Shown here: in pieces, positions 47,257 through 56,548 of the stretch
How positions within the stretch are numbered: position 1 is the first letter of the stretch
Layout of the letters: the number at the start of each line of letters is the position of its first letter
Origin: Elusimicrobiota bacterium
GTDB taxonomy: Bacteria > Elusimicrobiota > Elusimicrobia > Elusimicrobiales > Elusimicrobiaceae
Reading direction: 5' to 3'
Assembly: GCA_029008615.1 (NCBI GenBank)
Contig: JAQXJI010000007.1
Coordinates: 62,001-126,000, forward strand
DNA length: 64,000 nucleotides
The notes under the pieces: generated by a model
What the model was told of the DNA's origin: nothing
Database searches by the model: none
What the model saw: the letters and a program-made list of their open reading frames with translations, nothing else
Made by a program: the position numbers and the translations under genes

Positions 47257-47955
47257 ATGCGCGTAAAAGCTTATAAAACAGGGATTTTCAAAGAAAACGG
47301 GGATTTGCCCTCTTTCATAAAAAAACATCTTCCTTCGCTTAAAGAGGGCAGTATTATTGCGGTTTCCTCCAAAGTGGCAGGGCTTTGGGAAGGCCGCACC
47401 GCGGATTTGGCTCTTAAAGAAAAAATCATAAAAGAAAGCAGCGATTTTTATTTAAAGACTTCGCTTTGTTATTTTACAGTAAAAGACGGTATGGTTATGA
47501 CTAATGCCGGCGTTGACGAAAGCAATATAAAAGGCAAGCTTTCGCTTTTGCCGGAAGAACCTTATAAAACCGCCGCGCGCCTAAGAACCGCACTTAAAGA
47601 AATTTATAAAGTAAAAAAGCTCGGCGTGATTTTAACCGACAGTATGATACTGCCTTTAAGGGCGGGGGTGATTTCCGCCGCGGTGGGGTATGCCGGTTTT
47701 AAAGGCGTAAAAGATTACAGAGGAAAGGGAGATATCTTCGGCCGCAAACTTAAAATGACCCTTGTAGACGCCGCCGATACTTTGGCGGCTGCCGCCGGCC
47801 TTATGATGGGCGAAGGCAAAGAAAAAAGGCCCTTTGCCGTCATTGAAGACGCGCCCGTAATATTTGTTTCCGGACAAAAAAAAGGGGAAATAACTTATCC
47901 CCTTGAAGACGACCTTTATTATCCGTTTTTTAAACCTTTTTTTAAACGCAAATAA
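47257..47955 (+). CDS. CofE-like (F420-0:gamma-glutamyl ligase family) protein
   Basis: 232 residues. SSKVAGLWEGRTADL, GMVMTNAGVDESNIKGK, ILTDSMILPLRAGVISAAVGYAGFKGVKDYRGK and FGRKLKMTLVDAADTLAAAAGLMMGE match the CofE fold in order and spacing; the nucleotide and metal residues of NAGVDESN and of the TDS and DYRG segments are retained. CofE adds glutamate to F420-0, but no other F420 gene is in the window. A bacterial paralogue acting on another acidic substrate is likely. It starts immediately after hemW and ends one base from convergent coaD. Confidence 0.8.
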   Translation: MRVKAYKTGIFKENGDLPSFIKKHLPSLKEGSIIAVSSKVAGLWEGRTADLALKEKIIKESSDFYLKTSLCYFTVKDGMVMTNAGVDESNIKGKLSLLPEEPYKTAARLRTALKEIYKVKKLGVILTDSMILPLRAGVISAAVGYAGFKGVKDYRGKGDIFGRKLKMTLVDAADTLAAAAGLMMGEGKEKRPFAVIEDAPVIFVSGQKKGEITYPLEDDLYYPFFKPFFKRK

Positions 47956-47956
47956 A

Positions 47957-48439
47957 TTATTTTTTATATTTTTCCACCAGTTCTTTTTCCACGGAAGCGG
48001 GCACGCAGTTTTTAAGCCGTCCGCCCAGGGAATAGGCTTCACGCACCATAGAGGAAGTCAGATAAGTGTATTTCGCGCTCGGCATTAAAAAGACGGTTTC
48101 CATTTCCCCGTTAAGTTCGCGGTTGGTATTTGCCAGGATAAATTCGTATTCCAAATCCGTCAAAGCGCGCAGGCCGCGTATGGCCACTTTGGCTTTTTTA
48201 AGCTTCATATAATCGGCCAGAAGTCCGTCAAAAAAATCTACTTTTACGTTTTTAAATTCCTGCGTATTTTCTTTTAAATGTTTTAAACGCTCTTCAACGC
48301 TGAAGACCGGTTTTTTGTTTTTATTGACGAGTATCGCGACGATGACTTCGTCAAAAATATCGGCCGCGCGGCGGATAATATCAAGATGTCCGTTTGTTAC
48401 AGGGTCGAAAGTTCCGGGGTATACGGCAATATTTTTCAT
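47957..48439 (-). CDS. coaD: Phosphopantetheine adenylyltransferase
   Basis: 160 residues. The nucleotidyltransferase motif TNGHLDIIRRA (T/HxGH) follows YPGTFDPV; the C-terminal YTYLTSSMVREAYSLGG has the (I/L)SSSxVRE signature. RGLRALTDLEYE is the phosphopantetheine-site segment. It makes dephospho-CoA from ATP and phosphopantetheine. GAGAGGTG precedes the ATG. It is divergent from dgt and the AT-rich gap TTATTATAATAA supplies -10 elements for both. Confidence 0.97.
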   Translation of the reverse strand: MKNIAVYPGTFDPVTNGHLDIIRRAADIFDEVIVAILVNKNKKPVFSVEERLKHLKENTQEFKNVKVDFFDGLLADYMKLKKAKVAIRGLRALTDLEYEFILANTNRELNGEMETVFLMPSAKYTYLTSSMVREAYSLGGRLKNCVPASVEKELVEKYKK

Positions 48440-48460
48440 AAAACACCTCTCTAACTTTAT

Positions 48461-48466
48461 TATAAT
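48461..48466 (+). promoter_or_regulatory. -10 element of dgt, leaderless type
   Basis: TATAAT followed by six bases (AATTCT) and the dgt ATG. No Shine-Dalgarno fits between them. Confidence 0.6.
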
Positions 48467-48472
48467 AATTCT

Positions 48473-49585
48473 ATGAATAAAAATCCTTTTCCAGATTCGG
48501 TTTATTTAAAAAGAACTTATCCGGCGGAGCCGGATTTCAGAGGGGAGTATTTCCGCGATCAAACCAAAATTATACATTCCCAGCCTTTTAGAAGGCTTAA
48601 AAGTAAGACGCAGGTTTTCGCCGCGCCCGGCAATGACCATATTTGCACGCGTATAGAACACGTTTTGCACGTTGCGACGATAGCCGTTTCAATATGTAAA
48701 GGATTAAACCAAACCGGCAACTGGAAACTGGATGAGGAACTGGCCTATTCCATAGGCCTTGCTCACGATTTGGGCCACGCGCCTTTCGGCCACGAAGGCG
48801 AAAGAGCGATAGCCAGCAAAATAGCTCCTGCAAATTTTATGCACGAATTAAACGGCTACCGTGTGGTGGAGCATCTTACCTGTTACGGGCGGGGGCTTAA
48901 CCTTACTTATGCTGTTAAAGACGGTATTATCTGCCACTGCGGAGAAGACTTCAACAACAACGCTTTAAAGCCGGGCCCGATTCCCAACGATTTGGAAGCC
49001 ATCAAAGACCGCCGGCACTTGCCTTCTACTTATGAGGGCTGTGTGGTGCGCCTTTCAGATAAAATAGCTTATTTGGGCCGCGATATTGAGGATGCCGTCC
49101 GCGCCAAAATAATAACTTACGCAGACGTACCCTCAATAATAAAAAAGGAACTGGGCGAAAACAACGGCGAAATTATAAATACCCTCGTGCTTGATTTGAC
49201 GCGCAATTCCGCCGATAAGGACAGTATAGGCTTTTCCCAAGAAAAGTTTGAGATTATGGGCGAACTTAAAAAGTTTAACTATAAACATATTTATAATCAT
49301 TCTTCCGTGGCGAAGCAAAAAGACGTGCTTACTTATGCTGTCGGCAAATTGTTTGATTATTACGAAGAACTTTTTGAAAAGTATTCTTTCGGCCCGGGTT
49401 ACGCCGCCGAACAGAAACAGGCCGCAAGAAGTTTTGGACATTATTTGGAATCAATGCGGCACATTTACGAGGGCAAAGCCGGGGTGAAAGTCATCGTTAC
49501 GGATTACATAGCCGGTATGACCGATTTTTACGCACAGGAATGCATAAAAGAGGCCCTTGGAATCAATCTGAATTTTAATTTTTAA
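48473..49585 (+). CDS. dgt: dGTPase-family dNTP triphosphohydrolase
   Basis: 370 residues, the shorter (type 2) Dgt-like form. The HD-domain ligands are in RIEHVLHVATIA, GLAHDLGHAPFGHEGE and RLSDKIAYLGRDIEDA. PFRRLKSKTQVF near the start is the conserved Dgt entry. It hydrolyses dNTPs to deoxynucleosides and triphosphate, limiting dNTP pools. The ATG appears to be the first base of the mRNA. It converges with mutL across a perfect 12-bp hairpin. Confidence 0.93.
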   Translation: MNKNPFPDSVYLKRTYPAEPDFRGEYFRDQTKIIHSQPFRRLKSKTQVFAAPGNDHICTRIEHVLHVATIAVSICKGLNQTGNWKLDEELAYSIGLAHDLGHAPFGHEGERAIASKIAPANFMHELNGYRVVEHLTCYGRGLNLTYAVKDGIICHCGEDFNNNALKPGPIPNDLEAIKDRRHLPSTYEGCVVRLSDKIAYLGRDIEDAVRAKIITYADVPSIIKKELGENNGEIINTLVLDLTRNSADKDSIGFSQEKFEIMGELKKFNYKHIYNHSSVAKQKDVLTYAVGKLFDYYEELFEKYSFGPGYAAEQKQAARSFGHYLESMRHIYEGKAGVKVIVTDYIAGMTDFYAQECIKEALGINLNFNF

Positions 49586-49613
49586 CCGCTGATTCTTTTA
49601 TATATTGGGAAAA

Positions 49614-49642
49614 CGGACGAAGCTGGAAATCAGCTTCGTCCG
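49614..49642 (-). terminator. Perfect 12-bp hairpin between dgt and mutL, probable terminator
   Basis: CGGACGAAGCTG-5 nt-CAGCTTCGTCCG; the mutL stop codon lies at the edge of its loop, so the last mutL codons form one arm. On the minus strand TTTTCCC follows. It probably ends mutL transcription and may serve dgt from the other side. Confidence 0.6.
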
Positions 49643-51522
49643 AATTTGCGCGTTATTTCCTTCATTTCCAAAGTAATTAAAGTCGGCCTGCCGTGCGGGC
49701 AATGTAAAGCATCTTTGCACTTTTTCATATTGTTTAGTAAAGCTTCGGCCTGGACTTTTTCCAGCTTTTCCCCGGCTTTTATTGATTTTTTGCACGCCAT
49801 TGTAGATATCAGACAGTACTTAAGTTTATCGTCGGATTTGGCCGGGTCGCCGATAACGTCGGATAAAGAAATTATGAAATCTCTTATGCTTTCTTCTTTG
49901 AACTTAAGTAAATTCGGTACGGAGTTAATGCTGAGCGTGTTTGCGGAAAATCTTGATATCTCAAACCCCGTCAATTCTAAAACTTCGCTCCAGGCAAGCA
50001 CGGCTTCAAGCTTGCTTGCCGGCAGCCGTACGCTTACAGGGAACATCAAAGGCTGAACTTGCACCGCCGCATTTTCAATCTGAGCCCAATACTCTTCAAA
50101 ATAAATTCTTTCCTGCGCGGCGTGTTGGTCTATCAAAACCAAACCTTGAGGATTTTCAAATAACAGATAACTTTGCTGAAGCTGCCCCAAATAGGTGTAA
50201 GGGCCTTTAAACCATAAGGGGTCGCTCGGCTCGGATTGGGGTATAAGGGTTGGGCCTTCTTCCTGCGGGTTGTTTTTGTTCGTATAGGAAAATTCCGCGG
50301 CGTGATGCTCTTTTTCAATATCGTAAGAAGGGGGTTCCTCAAAATCCCTGGCTTGCATAGAAGGTTCGGCCTTGGGCGTAGCCACATTAAGAAAATCTAC
50401 GCCGCCGAAGCTTTGCGTCTTTGTCAAAAAATCTTCTTGAGCAATCGGCACAGGCGGGCAGGGAAAAGCGGACGCATCTTCAGCCGAAACGGGTTGACGG
50501 CTTGTTTTAATTTGCAAATTTTGGCTTTGAGAGTTTTTTAAAAGAGTATCGGCTATTTTTGAATAAACGAAATTAAATACCGCATTTTCCTGAATAAACT
50601 TAATATCCTTTTTTTGCGGATGTATGTTTACGTCAAACTCGCTCGGCGGAAGAGTCATATAAATTACGGCGGCGGGGTGTTTGTCTTTTTCCCGGTAAGG
50701 CTGATAGGCCTTATATAAAGCCTGCTGTAAAAGTTTGCAGGTTATGGGCCGCCTGTTGACGAAGAAAAATTGTCTGTCCCGCGCGGGGCTCAGCTTATCC
50801 GCCGGTGAAACAAAAGCCTTAAAACTAAATTGCGAGTCTTCAATGTAAATCAAATTTTTTACGATTTCTTCGCCTATGATTTTTCCAAGGCGGCTTCTCA
50901 GCCCGGCTTGGTCGTTTTTTTGCGAGGCGAGCGCATAAATTTTATTTCCGTCGGTTCTTACGTTAAAGGCCGTTTCGGGGTTTGCCATAGCGGCGTCTTC
51001 CGCGCAGGAAAGAAGATGGCTTCTTTCTACGGCGTCGGATTTTAAAAATTTTAGTCTGGCGGGAGTGTTAAAAAACAAATCGCGCACTTCCACCGTCGTG
51101 CCTTTTAAAGCGGGCGCGGGCGCTTGGTTTATCAGTTTGCCGCCTTCGGCTTGTATCATTGCGCCCTTTTTGCCTTCCACGCAGGAAGAAATCGTAATTT
51201 TGCTTATCGCCGCAATGGAGTACAAAGCTTCTCCCCTGAAGCCGAAAGTGTTTAAGCTGCCTAAATCCTCAAAATCCGTGATTTTGCTGGTTGAGTGACG
51301 CAAAAGGGCCGTAGGCAAATCTTCTTTCCCGATGCCTTGGCCGTTGTCGTTTACGCGGATAAGTTTTTTGCCCGCTTTTTCTATGTCAACATTAATAATT
51401 GTCGCGCCGGAATCCAGGCTGTTTTCCAACAGTTCCTTTAAGACGCCGCTCGGGCGTTCTATCACTTCCCCCGCGGCGATTTTTCCTGCGGTTTTCTGGT
51501 CAAGCAGCTTAATGCGTTTCAC
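49630..51522 (-). CDS. mutL: DNA mismatch repair endonuclease MutL (GTG start)
   Basis: 630 residues from GTG at 51522, which overlaps the mutS stop as GTGA and has AGAGG upstream; the track ATG seven codons earlier is less likely. The GHKL ATPase has KELLENSLDSGAT, VNDNGQGI and TFGFRGEALYSIAAI. The C-terminal endonuclease is complete: DQHAAQERIYFEE, STMACKKSIKAG and CPHGRP. So this is the nicking MutL used in bacteria without MutH. It follows mutS in one operon. Confidence 0.97.
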   Translation of the reverse strand: MKRIKLLDQKTAGKIAAGEVIERPSGVLKELLENSLDSGATIINVDIEKAGKKLIRVNDNGQGIGKEDLPTALLRHSTSKITDFEDLGSLNTFGFRGEALYSIAAISKITISSCVEGKKGAMIQAEGGKLINQAPAPALKGTTVEVRDLFFNTPARLKFLKSDAVERSHLLSCAEDAAMANPETAFNVRTDGNKIYALASQKNDQAGLRSRLGKIIGEEIVKNLIYIEDSQFSFKAFVSPADKLSPARDRQFFFVNRRPITCKLLQQALYKAYQPYREKDKHPAAVIYMTLPPSEFDVNIHPQKKDIKFIQENAVFNFVYSKIADTLLKNSQSQNLQIKTSRQPVSAEDASAFPCPPVPIAQEDFLTKTQSFGGVDFLNVATPKAEPSMQARDFEEPPSYDIEKEHHAAEFSYTNKNNPQEEGPTLIPQSEPSDPLWFKGPYTYLGQLQQSYLLFENPQGLVLIDQHAAQERIYFEEYWAQIENAAVQVQPLMFPVSVRLPASKLEAVLAWSEVLELTGFEISRFSANTLSINSVPNLLKFKEESIRDFIISLSDVIGDPAKSDDKLKYCLISTMACKKSIKAGEKLEKVQAEALLNNMKKCKDALHCPHGRPTLITLEMKEITRKFGRS

Positions 51523-54068
51523 TCTTCTAACCTCTTTTTCCATTCGGAAATTATTTGTAAAGCCTGTAAAGGCGTTATTTTATTTAAGTCTACCATTTTT
51601 ATTTCCTGCACTATCGGGCTGGAAAATAAATCGGGGTTTTTGTCCTCCTGCATAGTGTTGGCCATAGCCTGTTTTTCGCCCAAATCTGCCAATATCTTCT
51701 TGGCGCGTAAAATGCAGCTTTGCGGAAGCCCGGCTATCTGCGCGACGTGCACTCCGTAAGATTTATCCGCCCCGCCCGGCTGTATTTCAAAGAGGAAATT
51801 CAATTTAATTTCGCCGGACGGCGTTTTGTATTCGCTGGCGGTTACGTGGAAGTTTTTTATGCGGGAATATTTTTCTTCCAGTTCCGTAAGTTCAAAATAA
51901 TGCGTTGCGAACAGCACTTTAGGTCCCTGCCCGTGCGGTTTATAGAGATATTCCGTTATGGCCCAAGCTATGGAAATGCCATCGTAGGTGGAAGTGCCGC
52001 GGCCGACTTCGTCCAAAAGTATCAGCGTGGAAGATGTGGCGCAGGCCAAAATATTGGCCGTTTCGCGCATTTCCACCATAAAGGTGGATTCGCCCCTGCT
52101 TAAAGCGTCCTGCGCACCGATACGGGTGAGGATTTTATCCGTTATCGGTATTTCCGCGTGTTCGGCCGGGACGAAGCTTCCCATTTGCGCCATAATCGTA
52201 ATTAAGGCCGTCTGCTTTAAAAATACGCTCTTGCCGCCCATATTCGGCCCTGTCAGCAGTATAATCTGCGGGCCTTGCCCGCCGAGCGTCAAATTGTTGG
52301 GAACGAAGCTGCCGCTGGGGATATTTTGCTCCACTATCGGGTGGCGGCCCTTTTCTATTACCAAGGCGCCGTTTTCCGGCATAATTTGCGGCTTTTTGTA
52401 ATTGCCGTTAAGCGCGGCGCACGCCAAAGAGAACAAACAATCGGTTTTCGCTATTATTTTTGCCATTTGCTTCAGCACCGCAAGATTTTGGTAAAGATAG
52501 GCTTTTATCTTTTCAAATATAGCAAGCTCTATGCGAAGGCTTTTTTCTTCCGCGGAAAGGATTTTCTTTTCCAGTTCTTTCAGCTCTTCCGTTACGAATC
52601 TTTCCGCGCTGGTTAAAGTTTGTTTGCGGATATAGTCGTAAGGCACTTTTGAAATATGCGTTTTGGTGACTTCTATATAATAGCCGAATACGGTGTTGAA
52701 CCCGACTTTTAGGGAAGGTATGCCGGTGCGTTCCTTTTCCCTTTGGCAGATTTCCATAAGAGCTTTGTCCGCGTGCTGTTTTAAATTGACGATTCCGTCC
52801 AGTTCCGTATTATAGCCGGGTTTTATTATGCCGCCGTCGGAAAGTTTTACGGGCGGATTTTCATTTAACGCGCTTGCGAGCAAATCGGAAATTTCTTTAA
52901 GTTTCGCAAAATGCATGGCGAAGACTTCCTTAAGCTCCGGCAGCATCTCTCCGTAGCTTAAAACCCACTCGCGTATTTTGTCGGAAAGCATTAAAGACTG
53001 CCTTAAACCCGCCAAATCCCTTGGAGTGGCGGAAGAAGTGGCCACGCGGCTCATAATCCTTTCAATATCGCAGATGTCCTTTAAAAGCAAGGCCAGCTCG
53101 TCGCGGGCGGATTCATTGCTAAGCAAAGCTTCCACGGCGTCTTGCCTGTGGTTGATTTCTTTGACGTTTAAAAGCGGGCGCAGTATCCATTCCTTGAGCA
53201 TTCTTGAACCCATCGGCGTTTTTGTGTAATCCAATATGCCCCAAAGGGTGTTTTTCCTGCCGCCGACTTGGCTGGAAACCAGTTCCAAGGTGTTTACGGC
53301 TGCGCCGTCAAGCTGTAAAAATTCCGAAATTTCCCTGTAAAACGGGGCGAAGTATTCGCGGAAATTGTCGTTTGTGCCCGCCATGTATTTAAGGCAGTTT
53401 AAGCCCGCTTTCAAAGCCAGGGGATATTCTGTCAGTATGCCGGGCCAATTTTCGGGAATATTGTCGGTTTCGGAGGAACTTTCGCACGGGGAAAGCGTCA
53501 AATCCTGAGGGAGTATAATTTTGGTTTTAAGTTTCGCCAAGCTGGCTTTGCCGCCTATCACTTCGGAGGGGTTAATCGTCGCCATTACCGTGGAAAGTAC
53601 GGTCATTTCTTCGTCCTCGGCGTTCTGCGTAATCCAAAAATCGCCGGTTGAAGCTTCAAGGCAGGCCAGGCCCCATCCTTTTTTATCGGTTTCCACGGCT
53701 ACCAAATAATTGGAATTGCCGGCTTCCAGCATGGAATCTTCAAGAACGGTGCCGGGGGTTATTATCCTGACGATTTTCCTTTCAAAAAGTTTTGTTTTTG
53801 GGTTTGTGATATTTGAAGTCTGTTCGCAAACTGCTATTTTTTTGCCGGCTTTTAAAAGTTTGGCTATGTAGGAATTTGCCGAATGGAAAGGCACTCCGCA
53901 CATCGGCTGATCTCCGCGGGCCGTCAAAGCAAGCCCGAGCAGGCGGGAGCCTTCTTTGGCGTCTTCTCCGAACATTTCATAAAAGTCGCCCAGCCTGAAA
54001 AACAATAAAGCTTCGGGGTTTTGGTTTTTTATTTCATAGTACTGTCGCATTAGGGGGGTTAGTGTCAT
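51519..54068 (-). CDS. mutS: DNA mismatch repair protein MutS
   Basis: 849 residues, MutS1 length. The mismatch-reading Phe-x-Glu is in RLGDFYEMFGEDA near residue 30. The C-terminal ATPase has Walker A ILLTGPNMGGKSVFLKQ, STFMVEMRETANIL, and LILLDEVGRGTSTYDGISIAWA. The helix-turn-helix end and a short tail that can carry beta-clamp and tetramer contacts follow. It recognises mispairs and recruits MutL. It lies eight bases after dus, with AAGGAG inside the dus end. Confidence 0.98.
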   Translation of the reverse strand: MTLTPLMRQYYEIKNQNPEALLFFRLGDFYEMFGEDAKEGSRLLGLALTARGDQPMCGVPFHSANSYIAKLLKAGKKIAVCEQTSNITNPKTKLFERKIVRIITPGTVLEDSMLEAGNSNYLVAVETDKKGWGLACLEASTGDFWITQNAEDEEMTVLSTVMATINPSEVIGGKASLAKLKTKIILPQDLTLSPCESSSETDNIPENWPGILTEYPLALKAGLNCLKYMAGTNDNFREYFAPFYREISEFLQLDGAAVNTLELVSSQVGGRKNTLWGILDYTKTPMGSRMLKEWILRPLLNVKEINHRQDAVEALLSNESARDELALLLKDICDIERIMSRVATSSATPRDLAGLRQSLMLSDKIREWVLSYGEMLPELKEVFAMHFAKLKEISDLLASALNENPPVKLSDGGIIKPGYNTELDGIVNLKQHADKALMEICQREKERTGIPSLKVGFNTVFGYYIEVTKTHISKVPYDYIRKQTLTSAERFVTEELKELEKKILSAEEKSLRIELAIFEKIKAYLYQNLAVLKQMAKIIAKTDCLFSLACAALNGNYKKPQIMPENGALVIEKGRHPIVEQNIPSGSFVPNNLTLGGQGPQIILLTGPNMGGKSVFLKQTALITIMAQMGSFVPAEHAEIPITDKILTRIGAQDALSRGESTFMVEMRETANILACATSSTLILLDEVGRGTSTYDGISIAWAITEYLYKPHGQGPKVLFATHYFELTELEEKYSRIKNFHVTASEYKTPSGEIKLNFLFEIQPGGADKSYGVHVAQIAGLPQSCILRAKKILADLGEKQAMANTMQEDKNPDLFSSPIVQEIKMVDLNKITPLQALQIISEWKKRLEE

Positions 54069-54076
54069 ACTGAGTT

Positions 54077-55051
54077 TTAATTCTCCTTTGTAACGACGGA
54101 GAGTATCTCCCGCGCTTGGGCAAGGGTTTCACAGCGTACAAATTGTTCTCTCACGGCGGCGGCGTTGGTAAATCCGTTCAGCCAATAACCAACCGTCTTT
54201 TTGCTGCGGCTTATGCCGGTTCTCTCTCCGTAGAATTTAACATTCTCCTCTATCAAAGTAAGAAACATCAGCGCCTTTTCCGCATTTGCAATTTTGCCGA
54301 AAGGCCGTGAGCTGAGGATACTGCTTATTTCCGTAAAAATAAATGGGTTGCCTATGGCGCCGCGGCCTATCATTACGGCCTGCGCGCCGGTTTCAAACAT
54401 ATTTTTTGCGTCCTGCGCATTCAGAATGCCGCCGTTTGCTATTACAGGTATCTGCGCCACACGGCAGGCGCTTTCCAAAAAAGCCAAATTAGGCGGGCCG
54501 GAATGAACGTCTGCCGCCGCACGGGCGTGCAAAGTTATGGCGGCCGCGCCGCTGTCTTGCGCGATTTTGGTCAGCAAAGGCGCCAAATTTTCCGTGCGGT
54601 TTAAAGAAACGCGTGTTTTTAAAGTAACGGGAATCTTTACGCTTTTTACCGCGGCTTTTAAAATTTCGGCGATTTTTTTGGGTGTTTTCATAAGTACGCA
54701 GCCGGCCCCGGCTTTGTTGACTTTTTTAACCGGGCATCCGGCGTTTATATCTATAATGTCCGCGCCCTGGGCTTCGGCCCTTTTGCAGGCTTGCGCTATG
54801 GTTTGTGCGTCGCCGCCGAACACTTGCATAGAAAGCGGGTGTTCGGCTTTATCCACCTGAAGCATTTTAACGCTTTTGGGACTGTCAAATTTTAAAGCGG
54901 CGGCGGAAACCATTTCCGCGCATACAAGCCCCGCCCCGCCTTTAAGACATAAAATTCTAAAAGGAGTATCCGTAATCCCCGCCATCGGAGCGAGGACCAA
55001 GTTTGAGGGACAGACGAAATCCCCTATTTTAAGTTGTTTTATATAAGGCAT
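54077..55051 (-). CDS. dus: tRNA-dihydrouridine synthase
   Basis: 324 residues, DusB-like. APMAGITDTPFRILCLKGGAGLVCAEM binds FMN. The catalytic acid Cys is in DINAGCPVKKVNKAGAGCVLMK, followed by TLKTRVSLN, HARAAADVHSGPPN and IANGGI, MIGRGAIGNPFIF for the FMN phosphate. It reduces uridine to dihydrouridine in tRNA D loops. It is the third gene of the minus-strand unit of two nucleotidase-family genes, dus, mutS and mutL; the preceding lipoprotein stop is directly adjacent. Which Dus subclass is not certain. Confidence 0.95.
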   Translation of the reverse strand: MPYIKQLKIGDFVCPSNLVLAPMAGITDTPFRILCLKGGAGLVCAEMVSAAALKFDSPKSVKMLQVDKAEHPLSMQVFGGDAQTIAQACKRAEAQGADIIDINAGCPVKKVNKAGAGCVLMKTPKKIAEILKAAVKSVKIPVTLKTRVSLNRTENLAPLLTKIAQDSGAAAITLHARAAADVHSGPPNLAFLESACRVAQIPVIANGGILNAQDAKNMFETGAQAVMIGRGAIGNPFIFTEISSILSSRPFGKIANAEKALMFLTLIEENVKFYGERTGISRSKKTVGYWLNGFTNAAAVREQFVRCETLAQAREILSVVTKEN

Positions 55052-56545
55052 TTATTCTTCCTTCCAGTTGTCTTGCGGAGCCGAGGATACTTCCTTCTCC
55101 CGGCTGAGGCACCAACGCAGAATGTCGCGCACGGTTCTGTCGGTATTTTTAAATTCAAATACGTTTAAAAATTCATTATGGCCCATACCGCCTGCTACTA
55201 TATGATCCGATACGGAAACGGAATAGAGCCTTTCGTTTTGGACGGGCGCGCCGTTAATATACATTTTCTTTATTTTTTGGCCCAAAGGAGCGGAAGGATT
55301 GTAGACTATGTTCAGCCCCGAAGTCTGCGGCCAGTTGTTTTTTGTTTCTATGCTGTGTTCCAGCGCGTTTTTAAGTTCGTCGCCGCGCATTTTTATCAGC
55401 ATTACCCTGTCGTTAAAAGGAATGGCGTTGTTTAGTTGGACTTCGCTTAAAGGGCCCTGTTCAAATCCGTTTAAGAAAGCGTCGGAATTGATTATACCTA
55501 TTTCATTATTGGCCCACCTTTTTATGCAGCGCGCCGTATAAGCCCCCAGCGGGGAAGGCCTGTCGCTGTAAGTGGGTAGCGGTATATTCAGCCCTGCTAT
55601 TTTGCGGCCGGTTATTCTTAAAGCCGTTTTGCGCATAGCGTCAATTTCAAGGGATAGTTCCTCATCTTGCCCATAGAGGTCTTTGTCGAGGGTGATTTCC
55701 TCAAAATCATAAGAGGAAAGCAGTTTGTTTTTATCGAAGTTCAAAGTTATTTTTGCCGTTTCAAAAAGCATCGGAGGGCGGCGCGTTACCAGCGTTTTTG
55801 AAACCTCTTCCGTTTCCGAGCCGGAAACATCACCGTTGCCGCCTAAAATAAGGGAAAGTTCAGGCAATTCTTCCGCCAAGAGCTTCTCATCTGTTTTTTG
55901 CCCGGAAGGAGCCAAATCAAAACCTATGCTGCTTAAAAGGATTATAACGTCAGGCTGATGCTTTTCAAGTTCCGGCAGGATAGCTTTTACGGAAGGAATT
56001 TCGTCTTTGACGCGTAAGGAAGAGTTCCTTAAAGTGTCTGGGAAGTCTTGGCGCGATATCAGCCCGATTATGGCCGCTTTTATGCCGTTTTTCTCCGTAA
56101 TGACGTATTTTTTTATGTATTTGGGCTGGCTGCCGTCCTTGTTTTCCAGGTTTGAAACTACAATCGGGAAGTTCGCTTTTTTTATTCCGGCTTCAACCAC
56201 GTCCCAGCCTAGGGCAAGGTCGCTAGGGCTTAAAGTGGCGGCAGTGTAGCCGAGTTTATTCATAAGGTTAACCGCGCCTTCAAGTTTAAACTGCTTTCCT
56301 TCCTGCGTTCTGAAAAACGTATTCCCGCTGTCAAACAGCATATAAGCGCGTTCCTGCGCCAGTAAAAGATTTTTGAGTACGGCCAAGCCGCCGGTGGGGC
56401 GGTTGTTGTTTTCGGCCGAATTGCGGGCCCAGTAAAACCCTTGGATATCATTGGTGTGATAAATATCAAGGCGTGTTACAGGCTCTTTGGAGCAGCCGCT
56501 TAAAAGCAAAATGGCGGCAAGCGGAAAAATCGGAAAGAATTTCAT
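55052..56545 (-). CDS. 5'-nucleotidase-family lipoprotein, probable pseudoenzyme
   Basis: 497 residues. Signal peptide with lipobox LLLSGCS (Cys 19). The two-domain plan matches UshA/YfkN enzymes and its upstream neighbour, but metal-site motifs are degraded: HTNDIQG (His to Gln), DSGN for DGGD (Asp to Asn), SPSDL for GNHE, no His in LLSSIGF where the paralogue has LLTHSSL, and GGNGD for GGHAH. At least six of the seven usual ligands are gone. The C-terminal substrate-binding domain is well kept (GIINSDAFLNGFEQG, FNDRVMLIKMRGDELKNALEH). It is probably a binding or structural outer-membrane lipoprotein. It lies three bases from its intact paralogue and adjoins dus. Confidence 0.8.
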   Translation of the reverse strand: MKFFPIFPLAAILLLSGCSKEPVTRLDIYHTNDIQGFYWARNSAENNNRPTGGLAVLKNLLLAQERAYMLFDSGNTFFRTQEGKQFKLEGAVNLMNKLGYTAATLSPSDLALGWDVVEAGIKKANFPIVVSNLENKDGSQPKYIKKYVITEKNGIKAAIIGLISRQDFPDTLRNSSLRVKDEIPSVKAILPELEKHQPDVIILLSSIGFDLAPSGQKTDEKLLAEELPELSLILGGNGDVSGSETEEVSKTLVTRRPPMLFETAKITLNFDKNKLLSSYDFEEITLDKDLYGQDEELSLEIDAMRKTALRITGRKIAGLNIPLPTYSDRPSPLGAYTARCIKRWANNEIGIINSDAFLNGFEQGPLSEVQLNNAIPFNDRVMLIKMRGDELKNALEHSIETKNNWPQTSGLNIVYNPSAPLGQKIKKMYINGAPVQNERLYSVSVSDHIVAGGMGHNEFLNVFEFKNTDRTVRDILRWCLSREKEVSSAPQDNWKEE

Positions 56546-56548
56546 TTT

